Part shown: piece after piece, positions 1 to 6,666 of the stretch | Numbering within the stretch: position 1 is the first letter of the stretch | How the letters are laid out: every line of letters begins with the position of its first letter | Assembly (NCBI GenBank): GCA_025929805.1 | Contig: JAICPP010000138.1 | Span: 1 to 8,851, forward strand | Source: Gemmatimonadales bacterium | Lineage (GTDB): Bacteria > Gemmatimonadota > Gemmatimonadetes > Gemmatimonadales > GWC2-71-9 | Reading direction: 5' to 3' | Length of the DNA stretch: 8,851 nt | The notes under the pieces: generated by a model | Database searches by the model: none | What the model saw: the letters and a program-made list of their open reading frames with translations, nothing else | Told to the model about the DNA's origin: nothing | Program-made: the position numbers and the translations under genes

Positions 1-1178
1 AAGTCCCTTGCCACCTCGTGCGCAGGCTGGCCGCTCCGACGCGCAACTGCCGCTACATCTTCGTATTCCGGCTTTACTCGAGGTCCGTCCGGACCTTCCA
101 GGACCTTGACTCGAACGACTGTTCCGTCCGCTGAAGTGACCTCCACTTCTCTCCGGGGCAAGGTCACCCGCTCGGCGATCTGCCGCCGAATACCCGCGGT
201 GGTGCTGTGTCGAAACAGCGCGGCGGCCACGGGATCCGATTCGAGCGGTGCGGTCACTTCGATCCGAAAACCGGTTCGCCCTTTTTTCATGTGGGTTGCC
301 CAGACCTGCACGTCAAGCGCGCCGGCGGTGAACAACGCTTCTCGCATCGGCTCCAGATACTCCGGACTGAGGTCGTCCAGATCGGTGGAGAGGAGAACCA
401 CTTCCGCCGCCTCGGCCGAGCTCAACGCGACCGTGAGCCGCAAGGCGTTGGGGTACTCCGATGGGTTTCTGCCTCCAGCCCCCCAGGCTCCCGCAGCGAT
501 CGCCCGCCAGCGGGTCGGCAGGGAACCGGACGAAAGCACTCGGAGGAGCACTGCTCCAGTAGGAGTGGTCGCCTCTCCACTGATCGGGCCATTGGGCGCT
601 ACCTCGATACCCTCCAGCAGGATCGAGGTGGCGGGAGCCGGCACTGGCATGGCGCCGTGTGCCGCTCGGACCCATCCTGATCCGATTGCCACTGGTCGGT
701 TGTAGATCTCCGTGATGCCAAGCTGCTCGAAGCCTTCAATCCCCGCGACGATATCGACCAGCGCATCCACCGCCCCTACTTCGTGGAGCGGAACCTGGTC
801 CGCCGGCATGCCATGAACCTTGCCCTCGGCTTCACCCAGCAACTGGAAAGCGCGCACCGCACGGTCCCGCACCCAAGCCGAGAGATCCGCCTTCCTGACG
901 AGGTCGATCAGAGACCCAATGTGGCGATGAGGACCGTGATGATGCGGCTGATCCGGGAGCTCCTGCAGCTCGCCGGGGAGGACCACGTTGACCTTCGTCG
1001 CCTTGATACCACAGCGATCGACCAGTTCGACGTCCAACCTGACCTCGGGAAAACCCAGACGGGCAGGAACCCGGCGGAGCCAGTCAGTCGGTGCTCCTGC
1101 AGCCACCAGGGCCCCCAGCAACATGTCTCCGCTGATTCCCGCAGCCGGGTCCAGAATGGCAAAGCGTCCATCAGACAT
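1..1178 (-). CDS. larC: LarC, nickel insertion protein (NPN cofactor cyclometallase), partial
   Basis: Reading leftward from ATG at 1178 gives 392 open codons with no stop before the window edge, so the C-terminus is missing; most of a roughly 400-residue LarC is present. Seen: AGISGDMLLGAL (residues 13-24), a histidine cluster HHHGPHRH (79-86), LHEVGAVDALVDIV (131-144), TDLDDLSPEYLEPM (265-278), MKKGR (297-301) and KPEYEDVAAVA (369-379), all typical of the LarC/DUF111 family. Known for the family: CTP-dependent insertion of nickel into the pyridinium-3,5-bisthiocarboxylate mononucleotide to make the NPN cofactor of lactate racemase and other LarA-like enzymes. In Lactobacillus plantarum the protein is made by a ribosomal frameshift; here it is one uninterrupted frame. 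No larA, larB or larE is visible, but the downstream side lies off the edge. No Shine-Dalgarno is visible; TATATT lies 8 nt before the ATG. Identification is firm. Confidence 0.93.
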   Translation of the reverse strand, partial: MSDGRFAILDPAAGISGDMLLGALVAAGAPTDWLRRVPARLGFPEVRLDVELVDRCGIKATKVNVVLPGELQELPDQPHHHGPHRHIGSLIDLVRKADLSAWVRDRAVRAFQLLGEAEGKVHGMPADQVPLHEVGAVDALVDIVAGIEGFEQLGITEIYNRPVAIGSGWVRAAHGAMPVPAPATSILLEGIEVAPNGPISGEATTPTGAVLLRVLSSGSLPTRWRAIAAGAWGAGGRNPSEYPNALRLTVALSSAEAAEVVLLSTDLDDLSPEYLEPMREALFTAGALDVQVWATHMKKGRTGFRIEVTAPLESDPVAAALFRHSTTAGIRRQIAERVTLPRREVEVTSADGTVVRVKVLEGPDGPRVKPEYEDVAAVARRSGQPAHEVARD

Positions 1179-1186
1179 AGACTTAG

Positions 1187-1192
1187 AATATA
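1187..1192 (-). promoter_or_regulatory. Possible -10 element of a leaderless larC promoter
   Basis: On the minus strand TATATT is followed by 8 nt (CTAAGTCT) and then the larC ATG. If it acts as a -10 box, transcription would begin at or next to the start codon, giving a leaderless mRNA. That would fit the absence of a Shine-Dalgarno sequence. No TTGACA-like -35 is visible at the expected distance, where the repeat arm lies. This is inference only. Confidence 0.25.
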
Positions 1193-1286
1193 CGCGGGTA
1201 AACGGGTGGGCGGATAGGCGGGTGAGCGGATGTAACGTACGGGGCACGCGGTCACCTGCTTACCCGCTCACCTGCTTACCCGCGTA
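1191..1286. repeat. 96-bp gapless inverted repeat of an 8-nt unit between uvrC and larC
   Basis: Folding about the exact centre, the self-complementary CGTACG at 1236-1241, pairs position i with 2477-i. About 36 of 48 positions match with no gaps, and several mismatches would be G-U pairs in RNA. The first ten bases, TACGCGGGTA, are identical in both arms. Each arm is itself a tandem array with period 8. On the left the units are CGGGTAAA, CGGGTGGG, CGGATAGG and CGGGTGAG (1195-1226). Read on the minus strand, the right arm has CGGGTAAG, CAGGTGAG, CGGGTAAG and CAGGTGAC (1282-1251). The right arm runs into uvrC and contains its TAA stop (1276-1278). No U-tract follows, so it is not a standard intrinsic terminator. 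Confidence 0.85.
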
Positions 1287-3117
1287 CCGTCTTCAAATGA
1301 TCCAGGATTCTCTCTGCCTGACGAACCGAGAAGCCGGGAACCGAGGCCAGTTCGGCCACTGAGGCGGATCTCACTCCGGCCAGGCTGCCAAATCGTTCCA
1401 GGAGCCGCCTCCGCTTGGTGGGACCGATCCCAGGTATGCTGAGCAGCTCCGAGGTGATCGTGCGCTGAGCTCGACGCTTTCGGTTATACGCCAATCCGAA
1501 CCGATGCGCCTCGTCCCGGGCCCGCTGAAGCAGGCGCAACGCCGGGCTGCGGCGCGACAGCCGCAGGCTCTCGGTGCGGCTGGGCAGGAATACCTCTTCT
1601 TCCCGTTTGGCCAGGCTGACGATCGGTAGATCCGGGAAGCCGAGCTGAGTCGCTACCGACAACGCGGCACTGAGTTGACCCTTGCCCCCATCGATCACCA
1701 CGAGATCGGGAATAGGCTGCTGCTCGTCGCGCCGGCGGATCAGATAACGGGTAAGCACCTCCTGAATCGCCGCGTAATCATCCTGCTGACCAATCCCCTG
1801 GATCTTGAACTTGCGGTATTCGCTCTTGCGGGGTCGGCCGGCCTCGAACCACACCAGCGAGCCTACCGTGTCTCGCCCCTGGTTGTGAGAGATGTCAACG
1901 CAGACAAAGCTGCGGGGTACCGTATTGAGACCCAGGTCTCGCCCCAGGGCGTAGACCGGATCCTCGGCCCGCTCTTCCGTCTCGAATGATTCGATGCGGA
2001 GGCTCTCGAGCAGGTGCATGGCGTTCTGGTCGGCCAGCGCCAGCCACCGCTGCGCAGTGCCCCGTTGAGGCACCGACCAGTCGGTGCCGGGGAGAAGCTC
2101 CCTGACGGTATCCCATTCCTCCGGCGGGAACGGGACCACGAGCCGGCGTGCTCGATCCTGGGCCGGCACATAATACCGAACCAGGAATGCGCTCAGAACC
2201 GCGCTGTCTGGCTCCTCCTCCACGCCTTCGAGGAAACGGTGCTCGCGTCCCACGACCCGTCCGCCGCGCACTCGGATGAGCACACCCACCGCATCGTCCC
2301 CGTCCCGGGCATAGCCCACCACGTCGGCATCTCCGGTTCCCATGATCTCGACGCTGAGTGGCTCCTCTAAACGGTCGAGCCAGCGCAAGGCGTCTCGCAG
2401 TTCCCTGGCCCGCTCGTAGTCCTCTCGCTCGCTTGCCTCCAGCATGGCCTCGCGTACCCGAGCTCGAACATCCTGGGTTCGCCCCTCGAGGAAATCGACC
2501 ACGTCTTCGACCATGCGCTGGTACTCGGGCAAGTCGTGCCACCCCATGCAGGGGGCACGACAGCGTCCAATGTAGTAATCCAAGCAGGGCCGCTCGCGGC
2601 GTTCTTCAGGGAGCCTGTCCTGACAGCTGCGGACGGTATAGAGACGGCGAATGATGGCGAGGGTCCGGCGCAGCTGAGCCACGTCGGTATAGGGGCCGAA
2701 ATAGCGCGCACCGGGAATGTCCCGCTTGCGAGTCACCAGCACGCGGGGGAAGGGCTCTCCCAATGTCACCGCAATCGAGGGATAACTCTTGTCGTCCTTG
2801 AGCCGGACATTGAATCGGGGACGATACTCCTTAATGAGGTTATTCTCGAGGATCAGCGAACCCGGCTCGCTCGGCACAACGATAGTCTCCACGTCCGCAA
2901 TGAGCCGCTGAAGTACCCGGTTTCGTGGGCTATCGGGGAAATCACTCGCGAAGTAGCTCCGGACTCGGCTGCGGAGTCGCTTGGCCTTGCCGACATACAG
3001 CACCTCACCGTCCCTACCCCTCCACAAGTACACACCCGGCCCTTCGGGAAGCGTGTCGAGCTTGCGCTGGAGTACTTCTGGAATGGTGGGAGTAGTCACG
3101 GTGATCTCGATAGACAA
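1276..3117 (-). CDS. uvrC: UvrC, excinuclease ABC subunit C
   Basis: A 613-residue protein with the full UvrC architecture. The N-terminal GIY-YIG nuclease includes GPGVYLW (26-32), VLYVGKAKRLRSRV (39-52) and LILENNLIK (88-96), with Tyr30, Tyr41 and Glu91 as expected active-site residues. Four cysteines (165, 178, 186, 190) form the cluster that can bind iron-sulfur in some UvrCs. A UVR (UvrB-binding) segment lies at about 198-250. The RNase H-like nuclease has VDISH (Asp408), VIDGGKGQL (Asp476) and DEAHRFGL (His538). Tandem helix-hairpin-helix motifs span 554-608. Together with UvrA and UvrB it incises on both sides of bulky DNA lesions. The start is TTG at 3117; GTG at 3099 is an alternative that would remove six residues. 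GGTGA just before the TTG could serve as a Shine-Dalgarno, and it comes from the adjoining repeat. The last codons and the TAA stop lie inside the downstream inverted repeat. Confidence 0.97.
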   Translation of the reverse strand: MSIEITVTTPTIPEVLQRKLDTLPEGPGVYLWRGRDGEVLYVGKAKRLRSRVRSYFASDFPDSPRNRVLQRLIADVETIVVPSEPGSLILENNLIKEYRPRFNVRLKDDKSYPSIAVTLGEPFPRVLVTRKRDIPGARYFGPYTDVAQLRRTLAIIRRLYTVRSCQDRLPEERRERPCLDYYIGRCRAPCMGWHDLPEYQRMVEDVVDFLEGRTQDVRARVREAMLEASEREDYERARELRDALRWLDRLEEPLSVEIMGTGDADVVGYARDGDDAVGVLIRVRGGRVVGREHRFLEGVEEEPDSAVLSAFLVRYYVPAQDRARRLVVPFPPEEWDTVRELLPGTDWSVPQRGTAQRWLALADQNAMHLLESLRIESFETEERAEDPVYALGRDLGLNTVPRSFVCVDISHNQGRDTVGSLVWFEAGRPRKSEYRKFKIQGIGQQDDYAAIQEVLTRYLIRRRDEQQPIPDLVVIDGGKGQLSAALSVATQLGFPDLPIVSLAKREEEVFLPSRTESLRLSRRSPALRLLQRARDEAHRFGLAYNRKRRAQRTITSELLSIPGIGPTKRRRLLERFGSLAGVRSASVAELASVPGFSVRQAERILDHLKTVRG

Positions 3118-3147
3118 TTCACCACAGACGCACAGAGGACACAGAGG
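3118..3147. repeat. CACAGAGG short tandem array abutting the uvrC start
   Basis: After TTCAC come three copies of an 8-nt unit: CACAGACG (3123-3130), CACAGAGG (3131-3138) and, after a one-base slip, CACAGAGG (3140-3147). From memory, arrays of this CACAGAG type recur between genes in several soil and environmental phyla, often starting with TTCACCACAGAG. Only one arm is seen; no CCTCTGTG arm follows in the same gap. The array touches the uvrC start codon. Read on the minus strand, its end supplies GGTGA, one base before the TTG. Confidence 0.7.
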
Positions 3148-3169
3148 CTACGTTAAACACTGTTATTCC

Positions 3170-3188
3170 GTGCTCGCCTGGCGAGTAC
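3170..3188. other. Hairpin in the murJ-uvrC gap
   Basis: GTGCTCGC and GCGAGTAC flank a CTG triloop, giving an 8-bp stem with one G-U pair. On the minus strand it lies about 90 nt past the murJ stop and about 50 nt before uvrC. No run of T follows, so a Rho-independent terminator is not supported. It could be an mRNA-processing or stabilising structure, or chance. Confidence 0.4.
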
Positions 3189-3220
3189 GAGGACTGAATT
3201 TTAGGTCGTTATCTCGGTGT

Positions 3221-3239
3221 CCCTTCGCTGCGCTCAGGG
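3221..3239. repeat. CCTGAGCGCAGCGAAGG-type dispersed palindrome
   Basis: The minus strand reads CCCTGAGCGCAGCGAAGGG, an imperfect palindrome with CCCT and AGGG at its ends and GC/GC pairs around a short loop. From memory this core matches a very common intergenic repeat of many GC-rich environmental genomes, usually seen as ATCCTGAGCGCAGCGAAGGAT. It stands alone between murJ and the CACAGAGG array. The family match is recall, not a search result. Confidence 0.5.
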
Positions 3240-3277
3240 CGGGCTCTTCCTCCCTCGGCTTAAGGCCATGGTTGCCC

Positions 3278-4849
3278 TCAGCCTCTACGGGACCACTTAA
3301 ATCGGCTCAACAGGCGTCGGGATTCAGGAACCCCGAGCTCTGCGGTGATCGCGAAGTAGGCAATTCCATACATGCCCAGGGAAAATAACGCAACGACGAG
3401 GGGGTGCCGAAGCTCCAACGCCAGCTTTACGACTCCTCCAGCGATCGTGGCAGCGGCCGCGGCGCCCCACAGCCGCGCGAGAAGCGCTCCGGGGAGTCGG
3501 GTAGAGCCGATCCGGCGACTGAGCACTTGCCGGAGGAGCAAGAATTCAGTCCAGGCGGCAAGACTCGACGCCACGGTAAGACCCACGGCACCCCATCGCT
3601 GCTCGAGGCCCAGCCAACCGGGGAGAGGAACTGCAAACAGGTAGCCCAGCAGTATGCTGAGGACAACTCGGGTCACCGCAAATCGGAGTGGGGTCCGGGT
3701 GTCCTGAAGGGCATAGAACGTCGAGGAATAGAGTCTGCCCCAGGTGGAGGCGAGCAGGCCTATGGAGGAGCCCGCCAGAATTGCCCACACGTACAGCGTC
3801 ATGTTCCGCGAGAACGCGCCGGACTGGTAGAGTGCCGCGACAATCACATCCCCGAGCGCCAAGAAGGCGACGGCGGAGGGGACCACAAAGAGAGCGATCT
3901 GCCGTAGAGCCCGGGTAAGACGAGCCCGCAGCTGATCGGCGATCTCCATTTGCCCGCCGGTGGCGCGGGACATCGCGGGCAACTCGGCCGCGGAGACCGA
4001 CATCCCGAACAGGCTGACGGGCAGGGTGTAGAGCACCTGGGCATACGAGATTGCGGCCACGGCGCCGGTGGGCAGGAGGCTGGCCAGGACCGTGTCCACA
4101 TAGGCGCTTATCTGTACCACTCCACGCCCGATGAATACTGGAACTGCGTTGCGCACCACGGAGCGGGCGGCTGCAATCCCCCGGCGCGCGAAAGGCGCTA
4201 CTCTCCCCAGCAGCCGGAGCGCCGGGGCAAGCTGGACGCCAAGCTGCAGGGCGCTCCCGGCTACTGCACCCCAGGCGGCAAGTTGAGTCAGCCGGTAGCC
4301 GGAGGTCTCGTCCCCGGCCGCGAGGAGCGTCCCGATGATGGCCAGATTCCAGAGCACCGGCGCGGCATAGGAGAGAAAGAATCGGCCGTGGCTGTTGAGC
4401 ACGCCGAGACACCAGGCCGAGAGGACCAGCAGCCCCGATCCGGGAAACAGAATCCGGACCAACCGGATCGTTGCCTCTCGTTTCTCGCCGTCGAAGCCTG
4501 GGGTAAAGATGGTCACCAGGGCCGGCGTGATGAGGATACCGAGAAGAACGACTACCGCGGTACCTAGCGCGAGAAGGCTGCCAACCGACGCTGCCATCCG
4601 GCGGGCTTCGTCCCGATCACCCTGGCTTAAAAGCCGGGAATAGGCCGGGATGAAGGACGCGGAGAGGACTCCCTCGCCGAAGAGGTTCTGAAGGAAGTTG
4701 GGGATCTTGAACGCTGCGTTGAACGCATCTGCGGCTGCGGAAGTGCCGAGATAGTGAGCGAGAGCCCGATTCCGGACCAGTCCCAGAATCCGGCTGAGCA
4801 GGATTCCGGCGGCGACGGTCGCCGCTGGCCGACCTAACCGGCCGGTCAG
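3278..4849 (-). CDS. murJ: MurJ, lipid II flippase (MviN family), apparent CTG start
   Basis: From CTG at 4849 the frame gives 523 residues, close to the usual 500-520 of MurJ. The N-terminus (residues 12-80) is clearly MurJ: a first membrane helix, SRILGLVRNRALA (19-31) with Arg20 and Arg26 where E. coli MurJ has essential Arg18 and Arg24, then DAFNAAFKIPNFL and LFGEGVLSASFIPAY. E. coli Arg52 appears replaced (NFLQN here). The rest is strongly hydrophobic with many membrane helices, as expected of a 14-helix inner-membrane flippase that moves lipid II outward for peptidoglycan synthesis. The first ATG in frame is at 4597 (residue 85) and would delete the first helices. No ATG, GTG or TTG lies in frame between the upstream stop (4940-4942) and there. 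CTG at 4849 overlaps the preceding TGA as CTGA, a position where ATGA or GTGA is usual. No Shine-Dalgarno is seen, so translation is probably coupled. Confidence 0.93.
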   Translation of the reverse strand: MTGRLGRPAATVAAGILLSRILGLVRNRALAHYLGTSAAADAFNAAFKIPNFLQNLFGEGVLSASFIPAYSRLLSQGDRDEARRMAASVGSLLALGTAVVVLLGILITPALVTIFTPGFDGEKREATIRLVRILFPGSGLLVLSAWCLGVLNSHGRFFLSYAAPVLWNLAIIGTLLAAGDETSGYRLTQLAAWGAVAGSALQLGVQLAPALRLLGRVAPFARRGIAAARSVVRNAVPVFIGRGVVQISAYVDTVLASLLPTGAVAAISYAQVLYTLPVSLFGMSVSAAELPAMSRATGGQMEIADQLRARLTRALRQIALFVVPSAVAFLALGDVIVAALYQSGAFSRNMTLYVWAILAGSSIGLLASTWGRLYSSTFYALQDTRTPLRFAVTRVVLSILLGYLFAVPLPGWLGLEQRWGAVGLTVASSLAAWTEFLLLRQVLSRRIGSTRLPGALLARLWGAAAAATIAGGVVKLALELRHPLVVALFSLGMYGIAYFAITAELGVPESRRLLSRFKWSRRG

Positions 4850-5127
4850 GGAGTTTGCGGTGGTGGGAGGGTTGTGCGCTGCGAGGGTTCCTCCAGCAAG
4901 CGTTGCAGAAAGGCGTTTTCGTCCTGCAACGTTTGAACACTACGCGCCAAATCGTCGACTTCGGCTTCCAACAGCTCGACCTTCTTGGCCAGATCTGACA
5001 GTGCTGGGGAGGCTTGCTGAGGTCCCTCGAGCCGGCGCGCCAAGGCACGGCCGATCGGAGAGTCCACCACTATGCCAATGATGGGAATGAGGAGCGCAAT
5101 AATGAGGATAAGCGCAATCACCGACAT
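4846..5127 (-). CDS. Small membrane-anchored coiled-coil protein of unknown function
   Basis: A 93-residue protein that I do not recognise by sequence. Residues 3-21 form one very hydrophobic helix rich in Ile and Leu. A short basic stretch follows (RALARRL, 27-33), suggesting the C-terminus is cytoplasmic. From 46 to 78 there is a regular 3-4 heptad pattern (Leu46, Val50, Leu53, Val57, Leu60, Val64, Leu67, Leu74, Leu78), so a parallel coiled coil is likely, and then a Pro/Thr/Gln-rich tail. The plan of one helix plus a short coiled coil resembles PspB-type envelope stress proteins, but I see no sequence motif proving it. The ATG at 5127 lies 9 nt after the bshC stop, and the TGA overlaps the proposed murJ CTG, so it is probably co-translated with murJ. 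No clear Shine-Dalgarno is present. Confidence 0.75.
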   Translation of the reverse strand: MSVIALILIIALLIPIIGIVVDSPIGRALARRLEGPQQASPALSDLAKKVELLEAEVDDLARSVQTLQDENAFLQRLLEEPSQRTTLPPPQTP

Positions 5128-5136
5128 TAGTCGAGT

Positions 5137-6666
5137 CTACGATGGATCCAGTGCCCCTTCAAGGGCTGCCGCGTACCACGCTTCCATGGTGTCGGCCAGC
5201 TCGCTCGCCAGTGAGGGGCCGTACCGGGCGTGGAAGGTCGCGATGGTGAGCACCCGTTCCTGGGGTTGATTATCGGGCAGGATCAGAGTCCTGGCCTTGG
5301 TGATCTGGCCTAGCTCGATCTCCTGCCGGCGCTTCAAGTGTTGCACCAGCTTCTTCTCCGTTTCCTTGAGCCCCGCCAGGGCCTGGTTCTTGGTGCCTTG
5401 GACCGCCCGGGTGAGCGTGGGATCGATGTCCGCGGCACTGCGGGCCAAGGCCTCGTAGCCGGATTGCAAACTCTCGCGCAACGAGCGGAGCGCCCGGGAG
5501 GCCTCCTCAGGCAGTTGCGACCGCACGAGGCGTGATTCGAGCGCTCCTCCAGGCTCCAGCAGATCCTCGAGCTCGATGTTGAACTTTTGTGATACCCGGT
5601 CCACCCGGGGCTCCACCAGAATTCCAGACCAGCGCGGAATCACGACCTGGCGCGGCACCCGCATTCTTTCGTACACGGGATGGGTGAGCGCCAGGTAGCT
5701 GAGCTCACTCGGGCCAGCGAGGTAGGCCACGGTCGGTAGCAGCGCGCTTTCGACCACCGGCCGCAGGAGCACGTTGGGTGAGAGCCGCTCCGGCTCGTCG
5801 GCCGCAATGCGCTGGAGCTCCTCCAGACTGTAACGCTCGTGGCTTCGCCGAGTCGAAAAGCCGCCATTCTCGACGAGGAGGCGGTCGCGTCCAAGAGGGC
5901 CTTCCAACATCACCAGGGTAGCGTTCTCTCCTACCGGTACCCCCGGATCTACTCCCATGTCGCGCAGATCGACCGTGCGCTGAGCCAGATCTCGGTCCAG
6001 CTCGCTGGCCAGACCGAGTGCCCGGACGAGGTATCGCGCCGCAGCCCGCTTGACGGCCGGGTGGGTGCTCTCCAGGCAAACGATCCCGACCGGAGCCAGC
6101 AATTCGGCAAGTGCTCCGGCAAAGCTGCCGGCCAGCGTGGCCTCAGTCCGGTAGTGTCTGCGCAACCAGTCCAGGGTTTGTTCGCGAAACGCTGAAGCCG
6201 GGAGATCCTTGGCAAGTTGATCCAGGATCGAGCCGATCTCGGGCCCGAGTGGCTGACGGTACAGCGGAGTCAGGGGAGCATCCGGGAGGCGGGGTGGGAG
6301 AGCGACCTTGCGGAGCTCTCCTTCGGCGGTGACCCAAGCCGCGTAGCTGGCCTCGGTGAAATCGTGATCGTCACCCGCGATCCAGAAGACCGGCACCACC
6401 GGCCGCTGCCACTGCCGCTCGAGAAGACGGGCAAGCGCGGCAGTGGAGAGAGCCTTGTAGATCGTGTAGAGTGGGCCGGTGAAGAGCCCGGGTTGCTGAC
6501 CGGTGGTCACCACCAGCGCACCAGACTCGCGCAGTTTGCGCACGGCAGAATCGCTCGCCGCGCTGGGGACCAGCGCATCCGCGAGTGCGGTATCGAAATG
6601 GCCGTCTCGTGGCGAGGGGAATTCTGTCACGGGCGCAAGCGGCGTCGCGACAATACGCAGAGTCAC
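5137..6666 (-). CDS. bshC: BshC, bacillithiol biosynthesis cysteine-adding enzyme
   Basis: From GTG at 6666 the protein has 509 residues, somewhat shorter than the 539 of Bacillus subtilis BshC. Diagnostic motifs are TGQQPGLFTGPLYTIYKALS (55-74) and VFWIAGDDHDFTEA (93-106), the nucleotidyltransferase-like core. The C-terminal part holds a long helical region (LKETEKKLVQHLKRRQEIELG) and then LILPDNQPQERVLT and FHARYG, as in other BshC proteins. BshC adds cysteine to glucosaminyl-malate in the last step of bacillithiol synthesis; bshA and bshB are not in the window. The GTG start overlaps the TGA of the methyltransferase gene (GTGA), and AGG lies a few bases upstream. A longer reading to an ATG at 6849 adds 61 Arg/Pro/Gly-rich residues lying over the methyltransferase gene and is not credible. 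Confidence 0.94.
   Translation of the reverse strand: MTLRIVATPLAPVTEFPSPRDGHFDTALADALVPSAASDSAVRKLRESGALVVTTGQQPGLFTGPLYTIYKALSTAALARLLERQWQRPVVPVFWIAGDDHDFTEASYAAWVTAEGELRKVALPPRLPDAPLTPLYRQPLGPEIGSILDQLAKDLPASAFREQTLDWLRRHYRTEATLAGSFAGALAELLAPVGIVCLESTHPAVKRAAARYLVRALGLASELDRDLAQRTVDLRDMGVDPGVPVGENATLVMLEGPLGRDRLLVENGGFSTRRSHERYSLEELQRIAADEPERLSPNVLLRPVVESALLPTVAYLAGPSELSYLALTHPVYERMRVPRQVVIPRWSGILVEPRVDRVSQKFNIELEDLLEPGGALESRLVRSQLPEEASRALRSLRESLQSGYEALARSAADIDPTLTRAVQGTKNQALAGLKETEKKLVQHLKRRQEIELGQITKARTLILPDNQPQERVLTIATFHARYGPSLASELADTMEAWYAAALEGALDPS

Noticed and set aside
106..705. Long plus-strand open frames opposite larC
   Set aside because: They are antisense to a well-conserved larC frame, have Arg/Ser/Pro-rich compositions typical of GC-rich shadow frames, and show no recognisable motif.
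1191..1286. Intrinsic terminator after uvrC
   Set aside because: The long stem has no following T-run on either strand; a structural or repeat role is better supported.
1895..2542. A 215-residue minus-strand frame inside uvrC
   Set aside because: It is an alternative frame of uvrC with Arg/Gly-rich sequence; the UvrC frame carries all conserved motifs.
3195..3210. TAAAAT on the minus strand as a uvrC promoter -10
   Set aside because: No -35-like hexamer at 16-18 nt and no other support; it may be chance in an AT-richer patch.
3404..4567. Plus-strand frames of 167 and 205 residues opposite murJ
   Set aside because: They lie opposite conserved MurJ sequence and are rich in Gly, Arg and Pro, with no domain features.
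3278..4597. MurJ starting at the ATG at 4597
   Set aside because: This would remove 84 residues that match the MurJ N-terminus, including the first helices and the arginines equivalent to E. coli Arg18 and Arg24.
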